A stretch of DNA of 6,164 bases. It comes from Propionibacteriaceae bacterium. Lineage in GTDB: Bacteria > Actinomycetota > Actinomycetes > Propionibacteriales > Propionibacteriaceae. The notes beneath the pieces were generated by a model that was not told the DNA's origin, did not search any database, and was given only the letters and a program-made list of their open reading frames with translations. The position numbers were made by a program, and so were the translations under genes. The stretch spans positions 1 through 6,164 of the forward strand of contig PMLO01000211.1 of the NCBI GenBank assembly GCA_003158895.1, read 5' to 3'. Shown here piece by piece: positions 1 to 5,283 of the stretch. The stretch's first letter is position 1, and every line of letters starts with the position of its first letter.

Positions 1-1
1 G

Positions 2-658
2 GAGAAGCACACCGTGTCCCGCCTGGTCGGTGCGCCTCCCGGCTACATCGGCTATGAGGAGGGCGGACAGCTCACCGAAGCCGTACGCCGCCGCCCCTAC
101 TCGGTCGTCCTGCTCGACGAGGTCGAGAAGGCCCACCCGGAGATCTTCAACATTCTGCTGCAGGTACTCGACGACGGGCGGTTGACCGACGGCCAGGGTC
201 GTACGGTCGACTTCCGCAACGTCATCCTCATCCTCACGAGCAACCTTGGCTCCCAGTTCCTCGCCGACCAGACGATGAGCCGCGAGCTGAAGGAGGAGAC
301 CGTGATGAGCGTCGTCCGGAAGGCGTTCAAGCCCGAGTTCCTGAACCGTCTCGACAACATCGTGATGTTCGACCCGTTGACCGCCGAGGACCTCGCCCAC
401 ATCGTGACGATCAACCTCGAGCGTCTCAACAGGCGGCTCGCCGATCGGCGGATCACCGTCGACGTCACCGACGCGGCTCGCGCCTGGCTCGCGGCGAAGG
501 GCTTCGACCCCGTGTACGGCGCGCGGCCTCTGCGCCGCCTCGTACAGACGGCGATCGAGGACCAGCTCGCCAAGCTCGTGCTCAACGGCACGATCGGGGA
601 CGGCTCCGAGGTCACGTTCGACGTCGCCGACGACCACGAGAGCCTGCGAATCCTCTGA
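2..658 (+). CDS. clpB: ATP-dependent chaperone ClpB, C-terminal fragment (5' end outside window)
   Basis: ClpB is a cytoplasmic hexameric AAA+ disaggregase that threads aggregated proteins through its pore together with DnaK/DnaJ/GrpE. Only the last 218 residues are here, covering most of the second AAA+ domain. The frame is open from base 2, so the GTG at 14 is internal. Visible motifs, in fragment numbering, are the pore loop GYIG (14-17), Walker B LLDE (37-40), sensor 1 TSN (79-81), the arginine-finger segment PEFLNR (111-116) and sensor 2 GAR (173-175), followed by the small C-terminal subdomain. The text around Walker B and after it (LDDGRLTDGQGRTVDFRN) is typical of ClpB rather than ClpA or ClpC. 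The Walker A motif lies outside the window. The fragment ends in the usual place for the family and nothing looks damaged. The identification is firm. Confidence 0.96.
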   Translation, partial: EKHTVSRLVGAPPGYIGYEEGGQLTEAVRRRPYSVVLLDEVEKAHPEIFNILLQVLDDGRLTDGQGRTVDFRNVILILTSNLGSQFLADQTMSRELKEETVMSVVRKAFKPEFLNRLDNIVMFDPLTAEDLAHIVTINLERLNRRLADRRITVDVTDAARAWLAAKGFDPVYGARPLRRLVQTAIEDQLAKLVLNGTIGDGSEVTFDVADDHESLRIL

Positions 659-677
659 CCTCTCCGCGACCGCCCCG

Positions 678-705
678 CTGAGGAGTCCCTCAGGGTCCTC
701 GACCC
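678..705 (+). terminator. Tandem or alternative hairpins after clpB, possible terminator
   Basis: Twenty bases after the clpB stop, CTGAGG (678-683) pairs with CCTCAG (688-693) around a four-base loop. Directly after it GGGTC (693-697) pairs with GACCC (701-705). The same bases can also fold as GAGGA (680-684) with TCCTC (696-700), enclosing CCC/GGG. No T-run follows, so this is not a classical intrinsic terminator. It may be a terminator of the T-poor actinobacterial kind or a 3' RNA end stabiliser. Confidence 0.35.
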
Positions 706-734
706 AGGTCGGGCGGCATGGGAGAGTGACCGGC

Positions 735-1529
735 ATGTTGGTGCCTGACCGGTCCGTGCCCGGGGCGTACTTCGTACGCGTCGACGGTACGGACCAGTCG
801 TTCGTGGACCCCTCTGACCCGTTGCGGCTCGAGTTCGACTACGTACAGCGCATCGCCGAGGTCATCGACACCATCGCGCCGAAGGGTGAGCGCCTGCGCG
901 TCGTCCACGTCGGTGGTGCCGGGATGACCCTGCCCCGGTACGTGGCGGCGACCCGTCCCACCTCGGCCCAGATCGTCTTCGAGCCCGATGTCGCGCTGAC
1001 CGACCAGATCCGGGCGATCATCCCGTTGCCGAGGCGCTCGGGCATCAAGGTACGCGCGGTGGACGGCCGTACAGGTCTCGCCGAGGTGCCCGACGACTAC
1101 GCCGAGCTCCTGATCGTCGACGCGTTCGCCGGCGCCCGCGTACCGGCGGAGCTGACGACCGCCGAGTGGTACGAGGATGTGGCGCGGGCGCTCGCGCCGG
1201 GGGGCGTCATCGTCGTCAACATCACCGACCGGGTGCCGTTCCTGTACGCGAAACGCGTCGTCGCCGGCATCGCCGACCGCTTCCAGCCCGTCGTGTGCGC
1301 GCTCGAACCCGCCACGCTCAAGGGACACCGGTTCGGCAACATCGTCATCGCGGCCGGACGTCCCATCGACCACGCGACGCTTGAGCGGCTTGCCAACCGC
1401 GCCCCCTTCCCGTATCGGGTCCTCGGCGGTCTCCACCTCGCCCGGTGGGTGGGCAAGTTCGCGGCGTTCACCGACGCGGACTCCCAGCAGTCGCCGGCGC
1501 CGCTGGGCGGCCCCACAACGTTCCGGTGA
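735..1529 (+). CDS. Spermidine-synthase-like SAM-binding protein, function unknown
   Basis: The protein has one Rossmann-type, SAM-binding domain related to polyamine aminopropyltransferases. Counting from the alternative GTG at 726, the glycine-rich motif I (VVHVGGAGMTL) is at 59-69, the acidic residue that would hold the ribose is Glu86 (VFEPD), AVDGRTG is at 111-117, and LIVDAF is at 129-134. The pattern DAF..(12-16 residues)..WYEDVARALAPGG is typical of the spermidine synthase-like family. The protein is a stand-alone cytoplasmic domain of about 264 residues with no transmembrane segments, unlike the long membrane-fused relatives. I prefer ATG 735 because the GAG-rich stretch at 720-726 lies 8-10 bases upstream. 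GTG 726 would have no room for a ribosome site. No polyamine gene (speA, speD or similar) is nearby, so a true aminopropyltransferase role is not supported. A methyltransferase or unknown role is equally possible. Confidence 0.85.
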   Translation: MLVPDRSVPGAYFVRVDGTDQSFVDPSDPLRLEFDYVQRIAEVIDTIAPKGERLRVVHVGGAGMTLPRYVAATRPTSAQIVFEPDVALTDQIRAIIPLPRRSGIKVRAVDGRTGLAEVPDDYAELLIVDAFAGARVPAELTTAEWYEDVARALAPGGVIVVNITDRVPFLYAKRVVAGIADRFQPVVCALEPATLKGHRFGNIVIAAGRPIDHATLERLANRAPFPYRVLGGLHLARWVGKFAAFTDADSQQSPAPLGGPTTFR

Positions 1530-1552
1530 ACGCACCACATAGGCGGATCGGT

Positions 1553-1558
1553 CACAAT
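1553..1558 (+). promoter_or_regulatory. Possible -10 element for leaderless sortase mRNA
   Basis: CACAAT matches four of six bases of TATAAT and lies six bases before the GTG at 1565, the spacing expected if transcription starts at or next to the start codon. No Shine-Dalgarno sequence lies before that GTG and no convincing -35 is visible. Confidence 0.35.
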
Positions 1559-1564
1559 GGTCCG

Positions 1565-2362
1565 GTGACGTCGAGCGAGGATCCAGCGCCGGGGGGCGAA
1601 GACCAGGTGGTCGGGGCGGCGGAGGAGACTCCGGCCCAACCACCCCGGACGCGGCGTCGCCGCCCCAGCATCCTCGCGATCACCGGACTGCTGCTCATCG
1701 CCATCGGCTTGGGCTCGCTCGGCTGGATGGGCTACCAGTACTTCGGCACCAACGCGCCCGCCCAGGAGGCGGCCAAGACGGAGATCTCGCAGCTTCAGGA
1801 CCAGTGGAACAACGGCAGCGGAATCGAGGTGCCGGCTCCGTCAGCCACCGCGTCCAGCACTCCGGGAGCGACGAGTACGGCCACGGCGACGAAGGGCCCC
1901 GCGTACACGCAGGCGCAGCTCGACAAGGCCATGGCCATCCTGACGATTCCGAGGTTCGGTGCCGATTACAAGGTGCCCATTCTCGTGGGGACGAGCGACT
2001 ATGCGCTCAGCCACGGCGTCGGGTGGTACGAGAACACCCAGCTCCCCGGCCAGATCGGCAACTTCGCGATCGCCGGTCACCGCATCACCCACGGCCAGCC
2101 GTTCGCACGCCTTCTGGAGCTCAAGCCCGGCGACAAGGTGATCATCGAGACCAAGACCTACATCTTCACGTACCAGGTCGACGAGTCGCCCGCGCAACTC
2201 ACCGTCCAGGACGTGGACACGTGGGTGCTCGATCCGGTGCCCGGCAAGACGGGCGTCAAGCCGACCCAGGCGCTCATCACGCTGACCACGTGCCAGGACC
2301 TGTTCCACTCGCCCGACCGCTCCGTCGGCTTCGGCCACCTCGTCGACACCACGAAGAAGTAG
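1565..2362 (+). CDS. Class E-type sortase (membrane-anchored cysteine transpeptidase)
   Basis: Sortases cleave a C-terminal sorting signal of secreted proteins and join them to the cell wall or to pilins, acting on the outer face of the membrane. From GTG 1565 the protein has 265 residues. It starts with a cytoplasmic tail ending in a basic patch (RTRRRR, 28-33), then one transmembrane helix (about 36-59), a Ser/Thr/Ala-rich stalk, and the catalytic beta-barrel from about 130. His172 (AIAGHRITHG), Cys243 (TLTTC) and Arg252 form the expected triad. The segment LPGQIGNFAIAGHR and the overall order fit the class E family of actinobacteria, where LAxTG-type signals are preferred. No substrate with a sorting signal is encoded in the window. 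An alternative GTG at 1526, overlapping the previous stop, would add 13 residues of unlikely composition. I favour 1565 because of the -10-like element just before it. Family certain, class probable. Confidence 0.92.
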   Translation: MTSSEDPAPGGEDQVVGAAEETPAQPPRTRRRRPSILAITGLLLIAIGLGSLGWMGYQYFGTNAPAQEAAKTEISQLQDQWNNGSGIEVPAPSATASSTPGATSTATATKGPAYTQAQLDKAMAILTIPRFGADYKVPILVGTSDYALSHGVGWYENTQLPGQIGNFAIAGHRITHGQPFARLLELKPGDKVIIETKTYIFTYQVDESPAQLTVQDVDTWVLDPVPGKTGVKPTQALITLTTCQDLFHSPDRSVGFGHLVDTTKK

Positions 2363-2392
2363 TACGTGCCGGGCGGCGGCGCCTGTACGTAC
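2362..2392 (+). terminator. Hairpin at the sortase stop codon, possible terminator
   Basis: GTACGT (2362-2367) pairs with ACGTAC (2387-2392). The stem extends by one G-U and one C-G pair around a GC-rich loop of about 15 bases. It starts on the last base of the sortase stop codon and precedes the lemA promoter region. Only a short mixed pyrimidine stretch (CTTC) follows, so termination is likely but not certain. Confidence 0.4.
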
Positions 2393-2397
2393 CTTCG

Positions 2398-2430
2398 CTA
2401 GCCCTCGTGAGGGACCTACCACTCGGCTAG
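2398..2430. repeat. CTAGCC/GGCTAG inverted repeat with nested CCCTC/GAGGG
   Basis: CTAGCC (2398-2403) is the exact reverse complement of GGCTAG (2425-2430). Between the arms lies a smaller inverted repeat, CCCTC-GT-GAGGG (2402-2413). The right outer arm overlaps the -10 of the lemA promoter, and the inner repeat overlaps where its -35 should be. This suits an operator, but no repressor family is recognised from the arms. Confidence 0.4.
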
Positions 2431-2433
2431 GCT
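2405..2433 (+). promoter_or_regulatory. Likely promoter of lemA (and hemCD)
   Basis: TAGGCT at 2428-2433 fits the actinobacterial TANNNT -10 consensus. Seventeen bases upstream, TCGTGA (2405-2410) is a weak -35 with three matches to TTGACA. Transcription would start near 2440, leaving a leader of about 38 bases before the lemA ATG. The inferred start follows the hairpin at 2362-2392, so a new transcription unit beginning here makes sense. Confidence 0.5.
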
Positions 2434-2468
2434 GGCTGAGTCCTGGGGCAACCGGCCCCGACACTCCT

Positions 2469-2473
2469 GGAGG
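2469..2473 (+). promoter_or_regulatory. Ribosome binding site of lemA
   Basis: GGAGG lies five bases before ATG 2479, an ideal spacing that fixes the lemA start. Confidence 0.85.
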
Positions 2474-2478
2474 TTGAC

Positions 2479-3309
2479 ATGACCGCGGTACTGGTGGTCC
2501 TGATCCTGGTGATCCTGCTGGTCGTCGGCGCTGTCCTCTATGGGATCGGCGGCTACAACAGCCTCGTGCGCATGCGGAACCTCGTCGAGGAGTCCTGGCG
2601 CCAGGTCGATGTCGAGCTCAACCGCCGCTACGACCTCATCCCGAACCTCGTCGAGACGGTCAAGGGCTACGCCAAGCACGAGAGCGGCACCTTGGAAGAG
2701 GTCGTACGGCTGCGCAACCAGGCGGCCGGCATGGCCAGCGGCGCCCCGTCCGAGCAGCGGGCCGGCGTCGAAGAGCAGCTGACCGGCGCCATCCGCCAGT
2801 TGATGGTGACCGTCGAGGCCTATCCCGACCTCAAGGCCAACACGAGCTTCGTCGAGCTGCAGCGTCAGCTGGCCGACACCGAGGACCGGATCGCCAACGG
2901 CCGTCGTTACTACAACGCGAACGTCCGCAACTACAACACCCGCATCGAGTCGTTCCCCACGAACCTCATCGCGAGCTTCGGCAAGTTCGAGCGGGCCACA
3001 TACTTCGAGGTCAATGACGCGGCTGTTCGGCAGGCGCCCAAGGTGAGCTTCGACAACGCACCGGCCGCCCCGTCGGTCGGCGCCGCCTTCGAGACCCCCA
3101 ACTTCTCCGCTCGTGCGGGCACGCAGGATGCGCTCCCGCCCGTGGCAGAACCCACGCAGAACGGCCAGGCGTTCGGATACGAGGCCCCCCAGGCCCAGCC
3201 CGTACAGGCCACCCCGCCGCCGACGCCCCAGCAGGCACCCGGGTACGGTACGGCAGTCCCGCCGTACCCGCCGCAGAACACGCCTGGGTACACGCCGCCG
3301 CAGTCCTGA
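2479..3309 (+). CDS. lemA: LemA family membrane protein with Pro/Gln-rich tail
   Basis: LemA proteins are small alpha-helical membrane proteins found across bacteria. Their biochemical role is not settled. This one has 276 residues. A transmembrane helix (about 2-22) is followed by the family signature YNSLVRMRNLVEESW, then RRYDLIPNLVETVKGYA and a long helical-bundle domain that ends near residue 190 (TYFEVNDAAVRQAPKVSF). The remaining 85 or so residues are low in complexity and rich in Pro, Gln and Ala, with recurring PGY and PPYP motifs. The usual family length is about 185-200 residues, so the tail is an extension. No LPxTG-like signal occurs at the end, so it is not an evident substrate of the neighbouring sortase. 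It has its own promoter-like region and a strong ribosome site. hemCD follows after 34 bases with no terminator, so the two are probably co-transcribed. Family assignment is firm. Confidence 0.95.
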   Translation: MTAVLVVLILVILLVVGAVLYGIGGYNSLVRMRNLVEESWRQVDVELNRRYDLIPNLVETVKGYAKHESGTLEEVVRLRNQAAGMASGAPSEQRAGVEEQLTGAIRQLMVTVEAYPDLKANTSFVELQRQLADTEDRIANGRRYYNANVRNYNTRIESFPTNLIASFGKFERATYFEVNDAAVRQAPKVSFDNAPAAPSVGAAFETPNFSARAGTQDALPPVAEPTQNGQAFGYEAPQAQPVQATPPPTPQQAPGYGTAVPPYPPQNTPGYTPPQS

Positions 3310-3329
3310 GGTCGCTCCGGACCGCCGAG

Positions 3330-3335
3330 AAGGAG
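3330..3335 (+). promoter_or_regulatory. Shine-Dalgarno sequence pointing to a non-canonical hemCD start
   Basis: AAGGAG at 3330-3335 is the only strong ribosome site between lemA and the conserved HemC sequence. In the HemC frame, eight bases downstream, stands ACG (3344-3346), and a second ACG follows at 3350. No ATG, GTG or TTG in that frame lies within normal reach. The site therefore suggests initiation at ACG 3344, or at an ATG changed by mutation or a sequencing error. Confidence 0.6.
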
Positions 3336-3343
3336 CATCGAAC

Positions 3344-5122
3344 ACGGATACGTTCTCCCTTGCCGAGCCTGTACGGATCGGCACCCGTGCGTCTGCCCTC
3401 GCACTGTCTCAGGCCACGGAGGTCGCCGAGTACCTTGTTGGCGCCGGCATCCACGAGGGGTACGAGCTCGTCGAGATCGGCCATGACGGCGGTGACCCTT
3501 CGGTCTTCGCCGGTGGGCAGGTCATGACGAACGTGCTGCGACAGGCGCTTCTCGACGGCCGCTGCGATGTCGCGGTCCACATGCTCAAGGACCTTCCCAC
3601 CGAACCCGTCCCGGGGCTCACGTTCGGCGCGTACATCAAGCGCCTCGACCCGCGTGAGGCCCTCTGCGCACGCAACGGGTGGACACTCGCCACGCTCCCC
3701 GAGGGTGCCAAGGTCGCGATCAGCTCGCCGCTGCGGCGGGCACAGCTGCTCGAGGTGCGTCCGGATCTCACGATCGTCGGCATCCGCGGGCCCATCGAGT
3801 CACGGCTGCAGCGGGTCGAGGACGGCGAGATCGACGCGACGGTACTCGCCTGGGCCGTGTTGCAACGCGAGGGCAAGCTCAACACCGTCACCGAGGTGAT
3901 AGACCCCGCCGTCATGCTGCCGACGCCCTGTCAGGGCGTGCTCGTCGTCGAGGTCCGCGAGGATGCGCCCAAGGCGATCCAGAAGGCATTGCGCCGGATC
4001 GACCACGCGTGTACGAGGCTGGTGTCCACGGCCGAGCGGGCGCTTCAGGACGATGTCTCCGCTGCCACGAAGGCTCCGCTGGGAGCGGTGGCACGCCTCA
4101 TCGAAGGTGTGGACGTACGGGGGCGGCTGGAGCTCAGCGCGGTCGTCGCGGGCCCCGACCAGTCGCACGACCTGCGCCGCACCCGTACCGTCACCATCGA
4201 CGACGTCGACAACGACGACGATGTGGAGGCGAACCTCGCGGCAGCGCGCCGGCTGGGTGCCAAGGTCGCCAAGGAGCTGCTCGATGCGGGCGCCGCGGCA
4301 CTGCCGCAGCACCTGCTGGCCAAGCCGCCCCGGAACCCGCGGCCGCGCGTGCTCGTACAGCGCATCAGCCCGGACTTCGACCCCGTGCTCGAGGCCGCCA
4401 TCCTCCGCGCGGGCGGTGAGCCCGTCATGGTGACCCTGACACGTACGATCCCGGCGGCCGACGCGGTGCTGGACGCCGTCCTCGACAGGCTGCGTACGGC
4501 GGATCGGGTCGGCATGACGAGTGCTGAGGCCGTGACGCTGTTGGAGGACCGCGCCCATGAGCGGAAGACGAGCCTCGCTGAGATCCTCGAGGGCACGCCG
4601 GTGGCCGCGTTCGGTGCCACGACGAGCGCCGCGCTGGTCGCAGCATCGGTGACCGTCGACATGCTGCCGTCGCTCGATGCCTCGGTGGGGAACCTGCTGA
4701 GCGTCTGGCCGGCCGCGCCCGACACGGACCATGTACCGGTCGCCCTGCTGCCGGGCTCGGCGAACGCATCGCCCCTTCTCGCCGCTGGGTTGCGCGACCT
4801 CGGCTGGCACGCGGAGGACCTCCCCGTGTACGAGCGGGTCACCGCCGAGCCGACGGCCGAGCACGAGAAGGCGATCGAGTCCGGCTGGCCCGAGGCCGTC
4901 ATCGTCACCTCGCGCAGCGCGGCCCAGGCGATCGAGGAGCTGTTCGGGTTGCCTCCCAAGGAGGTACGGGTCGTCTGCGTCGGCCGCATCCCTGCCCGGG
5001 ACGCCATGTCGCTCGGACTTCACGTCGACGCCATCTCCCCGTCCCCGAAGCCCTCAGCTATCGCCGCCGCGGCCCTCGAGGGCCTTGTCCCGGCCGCGCC
5101 CGAGCCCCGGCCAGTCTCCTGA
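3344..5122 (+). CDS. HemC-HemD fusion: divergent porphobilinogen deaminase plus uroporphyrinogen-III synthase
   Basis: HemC joins four porphobilinogens into hydroxymethylbilane, and HemD closes this to uroporphyrinogen III, the precursor of haem, sirohaem and cobalamin. Counted from ACG 3344, the 592-residue protein has a HemC-like domain at about 9-325 (RIGTRASALAL at 11-21, Lys82-Asp83 in HMLKDLP, RGPIESRL at 148-155) and a HemD-like domain at about 335-590 (VLVQR, MTSAEAV, FGATTSAAL, LPGSANASPLL, VIVTSRSA, CVGRIPARDA). The catalytic Asp of HemC is kept as Asp83. The cysteine that carries the dipyrromethane cofactor is not: Thr242 stands at that place in an ungapped match of AERALQ...APLGAVA to E. 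coli. RGN has become RGP and SSLRR has become SSPLRR. No canonical start codon is present. The frame is long and intact, so it is not an obvious pseudogene. It may be the lineage's real enzyme, a one-function protein or a paralogue. Fold certain, activity doubtful. Confidence 0.8.
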   Translation, partial: TDTFSLAEPVRIGTRASALALSQATEVAEYLVGAGIHEGYELVEIGHDGGDPSVFAGGQVMTNVLRQALLDGRCDVAVHMLKDLPTEPVPGLTFGAYIKRLDPREALCARNGWTLATLPEGAKVAISSPLRRAQLLEVRPDLTIVGIRGPIESRLQRVEDGEIDATVLAWAVLQREGKLNTVTEVIDPAVMLPTPCQGVLVVEVREDAPKAIQKALRRIDHACTRLVSTAERALQDDVSAATKAPLGAVARLIEGVDVRGRLELSAVVAGPDQSHDLRRTRTVTIDDVDNDDDVEANLAAARRLGAKVAKELLDAGAAALPQHLLAKPPRNPRPRVLVQRISPDFDPVLEAAILRAGGEPVMVTLTRTIPAADAVLDAVLDRLRTADRVGMTSAEAVTLLEDRAHERKTSLAEILEGTPVAAFGATTSAALVAASVTVDMLPSLDASVGNLLSVWPAAPDTDHVPVALLPGSANASPLLAAGLRDLGWHAEDLPVYERVTAEPTAEHEKAIESGWPEAVIVTSRSAAQAIEELFGLPPKEVRVVCVGRIPARDAMSLGLHVDAISPSPKPSAIAAAALEGLVPAAPEPRPVS

Positions 5123-5168
5123 CGGAGCTGTCCCCGGCCGTTCAAGGCCGCTGACTGGACGGTGTCAG
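5119..5168 (+). terminator. Nested stem-loop across the hemCD stop, possible terminator
   Basis: Three nested complementary pairs can form one interrupted stem: CTGAC (5119-5123) with GTCAG (5164-5168), GTCC (5130-5133) with GGAC (5157-5160), and CGGCC (5135-5139) with GGCCG (5146-5150) around a six-base loop. There is no T-run. It may end the lemA-hemCD transcript or reduce read-through into the convergent dedA gene. Confidence 0.35.
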
Positions 5169-5175
5169 CCACGAG

Positions 5176-5280
5176 TCGTTGTCGCTTCAGGCGATAGTGA
5201 AAAGGGCCCGCTCAAACCACTGGGCCGACCGGATAGCGGCTGGCAAGCCGGAAAGGCGGCCGAACCGCGATCCGTGGCCG
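5176..5280. other. Structured intergenic stretch between convergent hemCD and dedA
   Basis: No open frame here looks like a gene. Four short hairpins follow one another: 5176-5185 with 5191-5200 (ten pairs including three G-U, five-base loop), GGCCC 5205-5209 with GGGCC 5222-5226, CGGCT 5237-5241 with AGCCG 5246-5250 (four-base loop), and CGGCC 5257-5261 with GGCCG 5276-5280. The G-U pairs of the first stem would be mismatches on the opposite strand, hinting that the plus-strand RNA is the folded form. I tried to match known riboswitches and small RNAs by eye and found none. It may be simply a bidirectional terminator region. Confidence 0.3.
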
Positions 5281-5283
5281 GCC

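Noticed and set aside
690..1643. Long open frame on the minus strand opposite the spermidine-synthase-like gene
   Set aside because: Composition is Arg/Gly/Asp-rich with no recognisable motif. It is a shadow caused by GC-rich third positions of the real gene.
3230..3306. Sorting signal at the end of LemA as substrate of the neighbouring sortase
   Set aside because: There is no LPxTG or LAxTG motif, hydrophobic stretch or basic tail at the C-terminus.
3113..3343. Start of hemCD at GTG 3113 or ATG 3128
   Set aside because: It would lie inside lemA and add about 70 Arg/Pro-rich residues that are simply lemA read in another frame. No ribosome site supports it and HemC proteins begin a few residues before RIGTR.
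3349..3362. TACGTT as a -10 with a leaderless TTG at 3360 for hemCD
   Set aside because: The TTG is not in the HemC frame, so it cannot be the start without a frameshift.
2416..3384. Long minus-strand open frame opposite lemA
   Set aside because: It mirrors lemA codons, shows no family motif, and lemA itself has a clear signature and ribosome site.
3800..5023. 407-codon minus-strand open frame opposite hemCD
   Set aside because: It has shadow composition and no recognisable domain, and the opposite strand codes for conserved HemC-HemD.
5123..5283. tRNA, cobalamin riboswitch or other known RNA in the spacer after hemCD
   Set aside because: No cloverleaf, B12 box or other consensus could be matched, and the position at the 3' ends of two convergent genes does not suit a riboswitch.
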